A stretch of DNA of 64,000 nt from Phycobacter azelaicus (GCF_014884385.1 NZ_WKFH01000003.1:1100001-1164000); one strand, 5' to 3'; shown: positions 46,115-58,831, counted from the first letter of the stretch. A program made the numbers and translations. The notes: generated from the sequence alone by a model not told the origin.

Positions 46115-46862
46115 TCTGCTCTTGGCCGGATCTGTGGTTTTCACTGCAGCGATCCTGCGGGGCTATTCCGGCTTTGGATTTTCCACCATCCTGATGGCCG
46201 GGCTGATCTTCTGGCTCCCCGCCAGCCAGATCGTGCCGATGTCCATAGCCCTTGAGATCCTCGCATCCCTTGGCCAGTCGCGCAGCGTGTTGCTGGACGT
46301 GGACCGTCGCGCGCTATGGTTGCTTCTGCTGGCGGGGCTGATCGGCAATCCTCTGGGTGTGGCGCTGCTGGGCTATGTGTCGGACGACAGCATGCGGCTT
46401 GGCGTGCATTTCCTGATCCTTGGCGCGGTGCTGACGCTCCTGCTGCGCCCGCTGCGCCCGCACACACCTACTGCGGCCCTGCTGTGTCTGGCCGGTTTCA
46501 TAGCCGGAGTTGCAAACGGCGCAACTGCCATGAGCGGCCTGGTGCTGGGCCTGTTCTTTTCGACCACCGCGATCAGCTCCCGCGCGATGCGAGCAACAAT
46601 GATCGCCTATTTCTTTTTCACCGATATATGGGCCGGAGGGTTGCTCGCCCTATCCGGCCACTACAGCGCGCAGACACTCTGGCATATTGCCGCCGCCTTG
46701 CCGATCCTTGGGGTAGGCGTATGGCTTGGAGGGCGCCGATTTGCCCGCGCGGCCGAAGCAGGAGGTACACAGGCCGTGGTCCACGAACAGAAGTTCCGCC
46801 GCGCGGTCCTCTGGCTCTTGCTGGCCTTATGCCTCATCGGGTTGGCGCAAACCCTGAAATGA
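46101..46862 (+). CDS. TauE/SafE family (TSUP) membrane permease
   Basis: The 253-residue protein has seven to eight hydrophobic helices and TSUP-type segments LRGYSGFGFSTILMAGLIFWLP near the N-terminus and GVANGATAMSGLVLGLFF in the middle. Members export or import sulfite, sulfonates or other organic anions. I assign a TTG start at 46101: AGGAG sits exactly 7 nt upstream, and the protein begins directly at the first helix. This overlaps the end of the ATPase gene by 14 bp. No ATG gives a sensible N-terminus. Confidence 0.82.
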   Translation: MDLIDLLLAGSVVFTAAILRGYSGFGFSTILMAGLIFWLPASQIVPMSIALEILASLGQSRSVLLDVDRRALWLLLLAGLIGNPLGVALLGYVSDDSMRLGVHFLILGAVLTLLLRPLRPHTPTAALLCLAGFIAGVANGATAMSGLVLGLFFSTTAISSRAMRATMIAYFFFTDIWAGGLLALSGHYSAQTLWHIAAALPILGVGVWLGGRRFARAAEAGGTQAVVHEQKFRRAVLWLLLALCLIGLAQTLK

Positions 46863-47108
46863 TCAGGAAAGGTGCGCCATAAGATAGTCCGCCAGATGGT
46901 TGAAACTGTCCATCTCACCGTAATCTGTCTCGGGCATATCAAGGCCAAAGCGTTTGGCCAAAGCAGTCACCAGGTTCAGGAAATCGATTGAGTCGATGTC
47001 GAACTCATCGCGCAGATCTTCGCTGCGATCGATCTCGCCCAGCGAGATATCCGGGGCGATCCGGGCCAGTTCTTCGCCAAGGGCCTGTTCGATGTCGTCA
47101 CGTGTCAT
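46863..47108 (-). CDS. Acyl carrier protein
   Basis: The 81-residue acidic protein has the phosphopantetheine-attachment motif DIDSIDF with Ser40, and helix patterns of a free acyl or peptidyl carrier protein. It is not the fatty-acid acpP, which would be expected beside fab genes. It is the last gene of the acyl-CoA synthetase-E1-E2 operon, and its ATG overlaps the E2 stop by 4 bp. It probably accepts an acyl group made or activated by these enzymes. Confidence 0.9.
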   Translation of the reverse strand: MTRDDIEQALGEELARIAPDISLGEIDRSEDLRDEFDIDSIDFLNLVTALAKRFGLDMPETDYGEMDSFNHLADYLMAHLS

Positions 47109-48253
47109 AGGGTTTCGGGCTCCTGCAGAAATCGGTCGATGGCGCGCAGGAACAGCGCGCCGCGATGGCCATCGCCGACACGGTGATCAGCGGCCAGGGT
47201 GAGGGTTGCGATCTGGCGTGACACCACTTCTCCCGCCACCACCCAGGGACGCAGCGCAGGTGTGCCGATGCCCACGATGGCCACCTGAGGCGGGTAGATC
47301 ACACCAAAGAGCCCATCAACACCACGATCCCCAAGGCTGGTCAGGGTGATCGTTGCTTCAGACAATTCACGCGCCTTGAAGCGCCCCGCGCGGACGCGGC
47401 CAATCAGATCTCGCATCTGTGCCATCAACTCGTCGCGCTCCTGCGCTGACACGTCAAACAGCGCCGGCGCGACCAGCCCTCCGCCGCGCAGAGCGATGGC
47501 AAGGCCAATATTTGCAGCTCCCGCCGGGGAAAATGTGCCCTTCTCGAAATGCCCGTTGAACTCAGGATACTTCTGCAGCGCTCGCGCAATGGCGCGCAGG
47601 TAAAAGACCGGCGGCAACAGGCGATCCTCAGGCGCACGGCCCGCATTCACTTCGGCAATGAAATCCGTGAGCGCGGTCATCTCCACCTGATGAGTGAGGT
47701 AGAAATGTGGGATCTCGCGTTTGGAGCGCGACATGGCGGCGGCAATAGCCTGCCGCATGGCGCTGAGGCCCGTGTGTGGCTCAGGGTCGGGAGCTGCCTT
47801 GAGATGCGCCGCCACATCTGCATGACGGATAGGCTGGCCGGGCGTTACCGGGAGTGCGCTGATGTCAACGCCCTCCTTGGCCGCCAGTCGCCGCGCCGCC
47901 GGAGAAGCAAGAACACGGGCGCCAGTGGAGACAGGCAGCGGTTTCAGAGCTTGTTCCATTTCTACTGGCTCTGGTGGTGGCACCGGCTTGGAGGCAGCGG
48001 CTACTGGCTCTGCCGCCTCTCCCGTATCGATCCGCGCCAGTGGAGTGCCCACGGGAACACGCTCCCCGATGGCCACCAGCCATTCCGTAACCGTGCCGCT
48101 CTCATAGCACTCGATCTCGATCGCGCCCTTCTGGGTTTCCACCACGGCGATGATATCGCCACGTGAAACGGGTTGACCCGGGGCGATCGCCTGCTCAATC
48201 AGCGTGCCCGCCTCCATGTCCGCCCCAAGAGAGGGCATGAGAAACGCGCTCAT
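47105..48253 (-). CDS. 2-oxo acid dehydrogenase E2 component (lipoyl acyltransferase)
   Basis: The 382-residue protein has one N-terminal lipoyl domain (residues 1-75; lipoyl Lys42 in ETQKGAIE), a peripheral-subunit-binding domain (about 113-150; [15 protein letters not shown]) and a catalytic acyltransferase domain (about 165-382) with active-site His357 in DHRVGDG. It would take the acyl group from the E1-bound thiamine intermediate and pass it to an acceptor, normally CoA. Here a carrier protein gene follows with a 4-bp overlap. No E3 gene is near. Confidence 0.93.
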   Translation of the reverse strand: MSAFLMPSLGADMEAGTLIEQAIAPGQPVSRGDIIAVVETQKGAIEIECYESGTVTEWLVAIGERVPVGTPLARIDTGEAAEPVAAASKPVPPPEPVEMEQALKPLPVSTGARVLASPAARRLAAKEGVDISALPVTPGQPIRHADVAAHLKAAPDPEPHTGLSAMRQAIAAAMSRSKREIPHFYLTHQVEMTALTDFIAEVNAGRAPEDRLLPPVFYLRAIARALQKYPEFNGHFEKGTFSPAGAANIGLAIALRGGGLVAPALFDVSAQERDELMAQMRDLIGRVRAGRFKARELSEATITLTSLGDRGVDGLFGVIYPPQVAIVGIGTPALRPWVVAGEVVSRQIATLTLAADHRVGDGHRGALFLRAIDRFLQEPETL

Positions 48254-50249
48254 GGCGCCTCCCCCATCACGCGGTGGGCGGTTGCGGCGATCTCTGCCGC
48301 CTGCGGGATCGCGGCCTGCTCCAGATGGGCAGCATAGGGAATCGGCACCTCGGCACTACAAACGCGCGCCAGAGGTGCGTCCAGATCCCAGAAGGCCTCT
48401 TCCGCCAGGATCATACCAATCTCTGCCGCAAGACTCCCGGTCTTCCAGCCCTCGTCCACCATCACAGCCCGGCGGGTCTTGCGCACCGAGGTCAGGATCG
48501 TCTCGGTATCCAGCGGCCGCAGGGAGCGCAGGTCGATCACCTCGGCGTTGATGCCCTCCTGCGCAAGTGCCTCGGCGGCATCGAGCGTCTTGAACAGGGA
48601 TCCGCCATAGGTGATGAGCGAGACATCCGTGCCCTGCCGCCGGACCACGGCGCGGTCGATGTCCACCGGACCGGCGTTTTCAGCCAGCTCGCCTTCGCGA
48701 TTGTAAAGCATGACGTTTTCAAAGATCAGCACCGGGTCGGGATCCTCAAGCGCGGTCCAGAGCATACCGCGCGCGTCCTCCAGCGTGGCAGGCACCAGCA
48801 CCCGCAGGCCCGGAATATGTGCATACCAACCTTCCAGCGAATGCGAGTGCTGCGCCGCCAGCTGCCGCCCCGCGCCGGTGGCCATGCGGATCACCACGGG
48901 CACACCGAACTGGTTGTTCGACATATGGCGGAAGGTGGCGGCGGTGTTGAGGATCTGGTCCAAGGCGAGCAGCGAGAAATTGACCGTCATCACCTCGACG
49001 ATGGGGCGCATCCCGGCCATCGCAGCGCCAATCCCGGCACCGGTGAAACCGGATTCAGACAGCGGCGTGTCGCGGATGCGATCCTCGCCGAACTGATCAA
49101 GCAAGCCTTTGGAGACCGCATAGCAACCGCCGTATCGCCCAACGTCCTCTCCCATCAGGAACACCCGCGGATCACGGATCATCGCACCCACGATACCTGC
49201 GCGCACCGCCTCGCGGTAGGTGGTGGTCACCGTGTTGCCGGGAGGTGTGACCTCGGGCGGCGCAGGCCGGTCCGGCGCCATCACATAGCGGGTGAGATCG
49301 GCGACAGGCTCATCCGTGCCGCCTTCGGCAAAGGCGACCGCCTCGGCGATTTCGGCGTCCACCTCGGCGGTGATCTCCTCCACCTCTCCGGCATGCAGGA
49401 GATTGTTCTCCTCGGCCCAGGTCTGGAAGCGGACAATAGGCCCCTTGGCGCGCCACTCCTCCACCTCGTCCTTGGGCCGGTAAAGCTGGGCGTCGAACAT
49501 GGAATGGGCGCGGAAACGATAGGTACGGCATTCAAGGAATTGCGGCTTGCCATTCTCTGCGATGGCCTTGAGCGCCTTGCGCGCCGCGCCTTCGACGGCG
49601 ACGATATCCATGCCGTCCACCACATGGCTGTCGATGCCATAGCTGGCCGCCTTGGCGTGTATATCGGTCTCGGATTCCGAACGTTCCAGAGCCGTGCCCA
49701 TGGCGTAGCCGTTGTTTTCGCAGACAAACAGCACCGGCAGGTCCCAAAGCGCGGCAAGGTTCAGGCTCTCGTGGAACTCGCCCTCGGCCACGGCGCCTTC
49801 GCCAAAAAAACAGGCAGTGACGGCGCCTGTGCCCTGCATCCGGTCGGCCAGGGCAAGCCCCGCCGCAAGGGGCAGGCCGCCCCCGACGATGGCATTGCCG
49901 CCGTAGAAATTGTGCTCGCGGCTGAACAGATGCATCGAGCCGCCCCGCCCCCCGGCGCAGCCCTCCGCCTTGCCGTACATCTCGGCCAGGACGCTGCCCA
50001 TGGGGATGCCGCGCATCAACGCATGACCGTGTTCGCGATAGGTGGCGACCACCCGGTCCCGTTCTTCAAGCAAGGGGATGATGCCGGCGGCAATCGCCTC
50101 TTCCCCATCGTAGAGATGCAGGAAACCACGGATTTTCTCGCGGGTGTACATCTCGGCGCAGGTGTCTTCGAAGCGCCGGATGCGGATCATCGCTTTCAGA
50201 AGGTCACGCAGATGGGCGTGATCGAGGCGGGGTTTCACGTGGTCGATGC

Positions 50250-50253
<4 letters not shown>
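48250..50253 (-). CDS. Fused E1 alpha-beta subunit of a 2-oxo acid dehydrogenase
   Basis: The 667-residue protein joins an E1 alpha domain (about 1-325) to an E1 beta domain (about 340-667). The alpha part has the thiamine-diphosphate motif GEGAVAEG (151-158) ending in NN (180-181), and the HGHALMRG region with catalytic His. The beta part has [17 protein letters not shown] and [23 protein letters not shown]. It decarboxylates a 2-oxo acid and hands the acyl group to the E2 lipoyl arm. Start and stop each overlap neighbouring genes by 4 bp. Pyruvate, acetoin or a branched 2-oxo acid are all possible substrates. Confidence 0.93.
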
Positions 50254-52001
<1,748 letters not shown>

Positions 52002-52164
52002 AGGCACCCTCCCCACGTTCAACCACAGCAAGGTTAGCCGATTATCCGCAGGCGCAGATGACCGAGATCAAGGCAGGCAGAATTCGCTCACAATCCGGCC
52101 CGGCCCTGTATTCCCCGGCCCTGTATTCGGAGCTGTGTCAGTCCCTCTCTCGCCCGTTATCCGG

Positions 52165-55100
52165 TCAGGCCTTTTCCCGCCCGCCGCGCACGACCCAATA
52201 GATCGCCGGGATCACCAGCAGCGTCAGCGCAGTCGAGGTCGCAAGCCCGAACAAAAGCGAGATCCCCAGCCCCTGAAAGATTGGATCCACCAGAATAAAG
52301 GCCGCACCCGACATCGCCGTGATCGCGGTGAGAAAGATCGGCAGGAAACGCACGCCCCCCGCCGCCAAGAGCGCATCATGCAGGGAGCGACCGTTCTCCT
52401 GTTCGCGCCGGATGAAATCCACCAGCAGGATCGAGTTGCGCACGATGATGCCCGCAAGGCTGATGAAACCAATCATCGATGTGGCCGTGAACGGCGCATT
52501 GAGCGCCCAGTGACCCAGAGTGATCCCGATCAGTGTCAGCGGGATCGGCGTCATGATCACCAGGGGCAGCTTGAAGCTGCGGAACTGGCCGACGATCAGG
52601 AAGTAAATCCCCACCAAGGCCGCCCCAAAGGCCGCGCCCATGTCGCGGAAGGTGACATAGGTGACTTCCCATTCACCGTCCCACAGAAGGATGGGTTTAC
52701 TCTCGTCCATGGGCTGGCCATAGAGCGTGACCTCGGGCTTCATGCCCTCGGGCCAGTCGCGGGCGTCGATCTCCTCCTGCACCGCAATCATGCCGTAGAT
52801 CGGCGCCTCGAACCGACCCGCCAGATCGGCGGTGACCATCTCAAGGTCCAGACCATTCTTGCGGAAGACCGGCCAAGACCCCTGCTCTACCGAGATGCGT
52901 ACCACTTCGCCCAGTTCCACGTTGCCCTGACCGATTCCGGCAGGGCCACGGGCGGGCAAGGGCGTCGCCAAGAGCGCCTCGGTCACCTGACGGCGCTCCT
53001 CACTCAGCTTCATGCTGATCGGGATGGGCCGCACCCCGCCGCCGCGCTGGGAATAGCCGACGGTGGTGCCGTGGAACAGCAGCGACAGCGTGTCATAGAC
53101 CGCGCTTTGCTCGACCCCGTGGAAATCGAGGCTGGCCTGATCGATCTCGATCCTGAGCCGTTCGGGCGGGCGGCCAAAGCTGTCATCCACATCGACGATG
53201 AAATCCACATCGGTGAAGATCTCTTTCAACCCCGTCGCGACCTCGCGCCGAGTGTCTGGGTCGGGGCCATAGACCTCGGCCAGAAGGGTTGCCAGTACCG
53301 GCGGGCCGGGTGGCACCTCCACCACCTTGACCGAGGTGCCCGCGGGCAGATCGACCGCCGCGAGACGCTCGCGCAGCTCCAGCGCGATGGCGTGGCTCTG
53401 GCGGTCGCGTTCTTCGGAATCGGCAAGGTTGATCTGCAGATCGCCCAGCTCGGGGTTCTGGCGCACAAAGTAGTGCCGCACCAGCCCATTGAAGTTGAAA
53501 GGCGCGGCGGTGCCCGCATAGGCCTGGATGCTTTCGATCTCGGGGATCTCTCCGGCGGCAGCGGCCAGTGCGAACAGGGCGCGCTCGGTGTCTTCCAGCG
53601 TGGCGCCCTCTTCCAGGTCGACGATCACCTGCACCTCCGACTTGTCGTCAAAGGGCAGAAGCTTCACCACCACCGACTGGGTGCCAAACAGCGACACCGA
53701 CGCCCCGGTGCCGACGAAGACAAGGATCAGAAAAATCGCAGCGCCCATGCGGCTGGCCAGCAAAGGCCGCGCAACGGCACGATAGATCCGGGCCATACGG
53801 GTGTTTTCGCCGTGATCGTCCTCATCCCCGCCATGCACCGGGACGGCACCGGGTTTCTTGCGCTGAAGCCGCAACATGATCCAGGGCGCAAAGACCACCG
53901 CCACGAAAAAGCTGAGGATCATCGCCGCCGAGGCATTGGTGGGAATGGGGCTCATGTAGGGGCCCATCATGCCCGAGACGAACAACATCGGCAGCAGGGC
54001 GAATACGATGGTCAGCGTTGCGATGATTGTCGGGTTTCCCACCTCCGCGACACCGCGCAGGGCGACCTTGGTCTTGTCGCCGGTTGGATCCAGCCGCCAG
54101 TGACGGGCGATGTTTTCCACCACCACGATGGCATCATCGACCAGGATCCCGATCGAGAAGATCAGCGCAAACAGCGATACCCGGTTGATGGTGAAACCCA
54201 TCAGGTATGACGCGGCAAAGGTCATTAGAATGGTGGCGGGAATGATGATCAGCGTCACCACCCCTTCACGCCAGCCGATGAAAATCACGATCAAGAGGAA
54301 GATCGACACGCTGGCCCCGGCCAGGTGCGAGAACAGTTCATCCGATTTCTTCTGCGCGGTCTCACCGTAGTTGCGGGTGACTTCGACCTCCAGCGCATCG
54401 GGCAGGAAGTCGCGTTTGGCGGTCTCCAGCCGCTCCAGCAGCTCATCCGCCACGTTTACCGCATTGGCCCCTTCGCGCTTTGCAAAGGCGAGCGAGACAG
54501 CTGGACGTGGCGTCGCCTCGCCGGGGTGTAGGGTCCAGGCGCGGTTGTCGGCATCTGCGGGCGCAATGCTAACGCGGGCAACGTCTTTCACATAAACAGG
54601 CCGTCCATCCCGCGTGGTGACAAGAAGCAGACCCAGATCTGGTTGACCCACCAGGCTTTGACCGCTCAAGAGATCCAGCGAGGCGCCGGTCTGGCGCACC
54701 CGGCCCAGCAGCTCGGACCGGTTGGCGTTGCGCACCTTTTCCGCCAGCTGCTCCAGCGTGACACCATAAAGAGCCAGCGCGGCGGTGTCCGGCTCCACCC
54801 GGATTTCAGTGCGGCTGTCACCGACGATGTAGGTGCGCCCCACGTCCTCGGCCTTGGACAGCTCCGACATCAGCTGCGATGCGACCTCGCCCAGGTTGGC
54901 CCTGTCCCACCGCTCTGCCTCAGCACGGGGCAGATCCGCGCGCGGGGCGAGTGACAGCACCAGAATAGCGACGTCGTTGACCCCGCGCCCGATGATCAGG
55001 GGCTCCGGGATGCCAATGGGAAGCTGGTCGAAATTGGCGCGGATCTCGGAATGGACCCGCAGGATGGCGTCATCCTCGGGCACGCCCACCTCGAACCGGG

Positions 55101-55428
55101 CAGTGGCCATCACCCGGTCGTCAAAGCTTTGGCTGTAGACATGTTCGACGCCAGGCAGGCGCGTCAGCAGCGCCTCGATCGGTTTGGCGACCAACTCCAC
55201 CGCATCATCTGCCGCCAGCCCATTGGCCTGGATGAAGACATCCACCATGGGCACCGAGATCTGCGGCTCCTCTTCGCGCGGCAGCAGCAGAAGCGCCACG
55301 AAGCCGAGGATCAGCGAGGCAATCAGCAACAGGGGAGTCAGGGGTGAATTGATGAAGGCGCTGGAAATCGATCCGGCAATGCCAAGGGACTCTTCGGCGC
55401 GCTCGTTTGGCGTGTTCTTGGTGCTCAT
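52165..55428 (-). CDS. RND-family efflux permease (AcrB/ACR_tran type)
   Basis: The 1087-residue protein has twelve membrane helices in the two-repeat RND layout, with two large periplasmic loops (about residues 60-360 and 600-880). Helix 4 carries SIGILVDDAIVVVENI with the proton-relay aspartates. It expels hydrophobic or other small molecules using the proton gradient. Its ATG overlaps the adaptor stop by 4 bp. An outer-membrane TolC-type gene is absent. The neighbouring acyl-transfer genes raise the idea of a product-specific exporter. Confidence 0.94.
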   Translation of the reverse strand: MSTKNTPNERAEESLGIAGSISSAFINSPLTPLLLIASLILGFVALLLLPREEEPQISVPMVDVFIQANGLAADDAVELVAKPIEALLTRLPGVEHVYSQSFDDRVMATARFEVGVPEDDAILRVHSEIRANFDQLPIGIPEPLIIGRGVNDVAILVLSLAPRADLPRAEAERWDRANLGEVASQLMSELSKAEDVGRTYIVGDSRTEIRVEPDTAALALYGVTLEQLAEKVRNANRSELLGRVRQTGASLDLLSGQSLVGQPDLGLLLVTTRDGRPVYVKDVARVSIAPADADNRAWTLHPGEATPRPAVSLAFAKREGANAVNVADELLERLETAKRDFLPDALEVEVTRNYGETAQKKSDELFSHLAGASVSIFLLIVIFIGWREGVVTLIIIPATILMTFAASYLMGFTINRVSLFALIFSIGILVDDAIVVVENIARHWRLDPTGDKTKVALRGVAEVGNPTIIATLTIVFALLPMLFVSGMMGPYMSPIPTNASAAMILSFFVAVVFAPWIMLRLQRKKPGAVPVHGGDEDDHGENTRMARIYRAVARPLLASRMGAAIFLILVFVGTGASVSLFGTQSVVVKLLPFDDKSEVQVIVDLEEGATLEDTERALFALAAAAGEIPEIESIQAYAGTAAPFNFNGLVRHYFVRQNPELGDLQINLADSEERDRQSHAIALELRERLAAVDLPAGTSVKVVEVPPGPPVLATLLAEVYGPDPDTRREVATGLKEIFTDVDFIVDVDDSFGRPPERLRIEIDQASLDFHGVEQSAVYDTLSLLFHGTTVGYSQRGGGVRPIPISMKLSEERRQVTEALLATPLPARGPAGIGQGNVELGEVVRISVEQGSWPVFRKNGLDLEMVTADLAGRFEAPIYGMIAVQEEIDARDWPEGMKPEVTLYGQPMDESKPILLWDGEWEVTYVTFRDMGAAFGAALVGIYFLIVGQFRSFKLPLVIMTPIPLTLIGITLGHWALNAPFTATSMIGFISLAGIIVRNSILLVDFIRREQENGRSLHDALLAAGGVRFLPIFLTAITAMSGAAFILVDPIFQGLGISLLFGLATSTALTLLVIPAIYWVVRGGREKA

Positions 55429-56426
55429 TTCTGCACCGCCTCATATGCGCTCAGCTGGTCGCCGGGTTTCAGTCCCGCCAGAACCTCAATCCCGCCGTCG
55501 ACGCGCACACCGGGCTGGACCACCACCTCTGCCCCGCTGTCGAGCCGCGCAAAGGTCACGCCATTGCGCTGCTGCAGGTAGACCTCGGGCACAACTATAG
55601 CCGGGCGCTGGCCGGTGGCGATCAGAAGGCGGACGCGTTCTCCAACAAAGAAATCACCAAGGCCCTCGGCCTCTACATCTACAACGACCTGACCCGCAAC
55701 CAGTTCGGGATAGATCTTGGCGATGCGGCCATCACTTTGCGCCTCTGCGCTGGTCAACTCGCCGCGCGCCAGGATGCGAACGGTTTCCCCAGCTTCCAGA
55801 TAGCGGGCGTGGCGTTCGGGCAGCTCGGTGCGCAGCACGAAATTCTCGGTCGCGATGGTGGCGATGGTTTCGCCCGGATTGACGAACATGCCCTCAACAA
55901 CCGGCACACTCAGGATCCGCCCCGCCTCGGGCGCTCTTACGATACCTTCGGCCTGGCGGGCCAGGAGCAGATCCCGCTGCGCTTGCTGGGCGGCATGATT
56001 TTCCTCGGCCACACTCAGCGCGGTCTGCGCCTGGTCCACCGCTGTTTTGGGCGAGGCGCCACGTTCCCGCAATTCCAGAACACGTGACAGATCAATCTCG
56101 GCCAGGGCAATCTGTGCTTCAAGCGCGCGAATGCCCGCTTCTACCCCGGCAATTTCCAGCGCCAGCTTTTCATCCTCGACGCGGGCCAGAACCTGACCGG
56201 CGGCAACGCTATCGCCTTCTTCCGCACGCAGCTCCACCAGGCTGCCGGAGAGGCGCGCGCGGGCCAGCGCGCGCTTGACGCTCTGCACCTTCCCAAAGAC
56301 GGGACGCCAGTCCGAAACCTCGGTCACCTCGACATCAAAGCCTTGGGCCGAGACCCCCTGCACCGTCGGCAAGCAGAGCAGCGACAGCGCGGCAGGCATA
56401 AACAGAATTCGGATCAACAAGCGCAT
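55425..56426 (-). CDS. RND efflux periplasmic adaptor (membrane fusion protein)
   Basis: The 333-residue protein has a signal peptide (cleavage near VSAQG) and a barrel-sandwich lipoyl-like domain split by an alpha-helical hairpin (about 95-160, LEAQIALAEIDLSRVLELRERG). Beta-barrel and membrane-proximal domains follow. It links the RND permease to an outer-membrane channel. It is the first gene of the two-gene pump operon and is divergent from the second E1 gene, with a 215-bp shared promoter region. Confidence 0.93.
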   Translation of the reverse strand: MRLLIRILFMPAALSLLCLPTVQGVSAQGFDVEVTEVSDWRPVFGKVQSVKRALARARLSGSLVELRAEEGDSVAAGQVLARVEDEKLALEIAGVEAGIRALEAQIALAEIDLSRVLELRERGASPKTAVDQAQTALSVAEENHAAQQAQRDLLLARQAEGIVRAPEAGRILSVPVVEGMFVNPGETIATIATENFVLRTELPERHARYLEAGETVRILARGELTSAEAQSDGRIAKIYPELVAGQVVVDVEAEGLGDFFVGERVRLLIATGQRPAIVVPEVYLQQRNGVTFARLDSGAEVVVQPGVRVDGGIEVLAGLKPGDQLSAYEAVQK

Positions 56427-56513
56427 ATTCGTTCCTCTTCATGGCCTTTTCAGCGCAGCACAATAGGCGCACATTAGCGGCATTGAGAGACACATTCAGT
56501 GAAATTAATGTAT

Positions 56514-56538
56514 CTGGCTTTGACTTATCTCAAGCCAG
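56514..56538. promoter_or_regulatory. Inverted repeat in the pump/E1 divergent promoter
   Basis: CTGGCTT (56514-56520) and AAGCCAG (56532-56538) form a 7-11-7 dyad, the size of a typical repressor operator. It lies between the RND adaptor gene and the second E1 gene and could coordinate both. No regulator gene is adjacent. Confidence 0.4.
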
Positions 56539-56641
56539 CTTTCCAAAGGATGCGCAAAAGACAAAGCCCATAGATCGTGGAAAAACCGAAAAATCTCGTG
56601 TTTGCTCAGTGTCACAGGCAAACGAGGGAAGAGGACGTCAT

Positions 56642-58831
56642 ATGGATCGCGCCGAGATCGTGCATCAGAATTTCCTGGACCGGGTGGCGAGCGGAAAACT
56701 CCCAACCGGCGCTTCGCCACGTGACGGGCTGCGGCCGGAGATGGCCATTGCCATCTACCGCGCCCAAGCTCTGAGCCGGGCACTGGACCTGACCAGCCGC
56801 GCGATGCAGAAGGCGGGTCAGGGGTTCTACACCATCGGATCTTCCGGTCACGAAGGCATGGCCGCCGTTGCCCGCGCCCTGCGGGCCGATGACATGGCCT
56901 TCCTGCATTACCGTGATGCGGCTTTTCAGATCGCCCGCGCCGATCAGGTGCCGGGCCAGCGCATCGCCTGGGACATGCTTCTGTCCTTCGCCTGTTCTTC
57001 CGAAGACCCCACCTCGGGCGGGCGGCACAAGGTGCTGGGTTCCAAGGCGCTGATGATCCCGCCGCAGACCTCGACCATCGCCAGCCACCTGCCCAAGGCG
57101 GTGGGGGCGGCCTATTCGGTGGGTGCCGCCAAACGGCACCGCCCCGAACATCAGGTGCTCGCCGATGACAGTATCGTCATGTGCTCCTTCGGGGATGCCT
57201 CGGCCAATCATTCCACCGCACAGGGCGCGATCAACACGGCGGGCTGGACCTCGGTGCAGTCAATTCCGCTGCCGCTGCTGTTCGTCTGCGAGGATAACGG
57301 CATCGGCATTTCCACCAAGACGCCCAAGGGCTGGATCGAATCCTCGATGGCGGGGCGGCCCGGCATCAAGTATTTCAAGACCGACGGGCTGGATCTGTAT
57401 GAGGCCTACGCCACCGCGCTGGAAGCCGCAGACTACGTGCGCACCCGTCGCAAGCCCGCCTTCCTGCACCTGCGTACCGTACGCCTTTACGGCCATGCGG
57501 GCGCCGATGTGCCCACGACCTATCTGTCGAAATCCGAGGTGGAATCGGATGAAGCAAACGACCCCCTGCTTCATTCCGTGCGTCTCCTGGCCGAGGCAGG
57601 CGTGCTGGCACCGCAGAAGGCGCTGAAGATCTACAATGACACCTGCGCCCGCGTCGAACGCATAAGGGCCGAGGTCATCACCCGCCCGCATCTGAAGAGC
57701 GGCGCCGATGTGGCGGCCAGCCTGATCCCGCCCCCGCGGGCCTGCGCGCCCACGAATGGCGTGCCGCCCGAAAAACGCGCCGAGGTCTTCGGCAGCGACA
57801 TGCGCGCCATGGAAGACCCCCAGCCCATGTCCCGCCTGATCAACTGGGCGCTGACCGACCTGATGCTGGAACATGGCGAGATCGTCATGATGGGCGAGGA
57901 TGTGGGCCGCAAGGGCGGCGTCTATGGCGTGACGCAAAAGCTGCACCAGCGGTTCGGCCCGGACCGGATGATCGACACGCTGCTGGACGAACAATCCATC
58001 CTCGGGCTGGCGATTGGCATGGGCCACAACGGCTTCCTGCCGATGCCCGAGATCCAGTTCCTTGCCTATCTGCACAATGCAGAAGACCAGATCCGCGGCG
58101 AGGCGGCGACCCTGCCGTTCTTCTCGAACGGGCAGTTCTCAAACCCGATGGTGCTGCGCATTGCCGGACTTGGCTTTCAAAAGGGCTTTGGCGGGCATTT
58201 TCACAACGACAACTCGCTGGCGGTGCTGCGCGACATTCCGGGGCTCGTGATTGCCTGCCCGTCGGACGGGGCCGAGGCCGCGATGATGATGCGCGAAGCG
58301 GTGCGCCTTGCGCGCGAGGAACAGCGGGTGGTGGTCTTCGTGGAACCCATCGCGCTTTATCCGATGCGGGATCTGCATGGCGATAAGGATAGCGGCTGGA
58401 TTCGGACCTACCCTGCGCCCGATCAGCGGATCGGAATTGGCGAGGTCGGCGTTCACGGAGACGGCACCGATCTGGCCATCGTCACCTATGGCAACGGTAG
58501 GTATCTTTCGACCCAAGCCAAGGCCGAATTGGAGGCCAAAGGCATCAAGACCCGCATTGTTGACTTACGCTGGCTGGCACCGCTCCCTACGGCGGCGCTG
58601 CTGGAGGCCACCAAGGGCTGCAAACATGTGCTGATCGTCGATGAATGCCGCACCACCGGCAGCCAATCCGAAGGGTTGATGGCGCTGTTTACCGAGGCTG
58701 GAGTCACCTCGCTTGCCCGCCACGCGGCAGGCGATTGCTTCATCGCAACGGGGCCTGCCTATGCGGCGACGCTTCCCTCGAAGGAAAGCATTGTGGCCGC
58801 AGCCCTTGACCTGACCGGAGGTGCCAAATGA
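56642..58831 (+). CDS. Second fused E1 alpha-beta 2-oxo acid dehydrogenase
   Basis: The 729-residue protein has an alpha part (about 1-390) with the thiamine motif GDASANHS (184-191) and Asn219, and a beta part (about 400-729) with GEDVGRKGGVYGVTQKL and the VDECRTTGSQSEGLM region. It is longer than the E1 at 48250-50253 and clearly diverged from it, so this is a paralogous enzyme rather than a recent duplicate. The ATG at 56642 follows GGAAGAGGA; the upstream extension of the frame lacks coding character. Its stop overlaps the acyltransferase start by 4 bp. Confidence 0.92.
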   Translation: MDRAEIVHQNFLDRVASGKLPTGASPRDGLRPEMAIAIYRAQALSRALDLTSRAMQKAGQGFYTIGSSGHEGMAAVARALRADDMAFLHYRDAAFQIARADQVPGQRIAWDMLLSFACSSEDPTSGGRHKVLGSKALMIPPQTSTIASHLPKAVGAAYSVGAAKRHRPEHQVLADDSIVMCSFGDASANHSTAQGAINTAGWTSVQSIPLPLLFVCEDNGIGISTKTPKGWIESSMAGRPGIKYFKTDGLDLYEAYATALEAADYVRTRRKPAFLHLRTVRLYGHAGADVPTTYLSKSEVESDEANDPLLHSVRLLAEAGVLAPQKALKIYNDTCARVERIRAEVITRPHLKSGADVAASLIPPPRACAPTNGVPPEKRAEVFGSDMRAMEDPQPMSRLINWALTDLMLEHGEIVMMGEDVGRKGGVYGVTQKLHQRFGPDRMIDTLLDEQSILGLAIGMGHNGFLPMPEIQFLAYLHNAEDQIRGEAATLPFFSNGQFSNPMVLRIAGLGFQKGFGGHFHNDNSLAVLRDIPGLVIACPSDGAEAAMMMREAVRLAREEQRVVVFVEPIALYPMRDLHGDKDSGWIRTYPAPDQRIGIGEVGVHGDGTDLAIVTYGNGRYLSTQAKAELEAKGIKTRIVDLRWLAPLPTAALLEATKGCKHVLIVDECRTTGSQSEGLMALFTEAGVTSLARHAAGDCFIATGPAYAATLPSKESIVAAALDLTGGAK

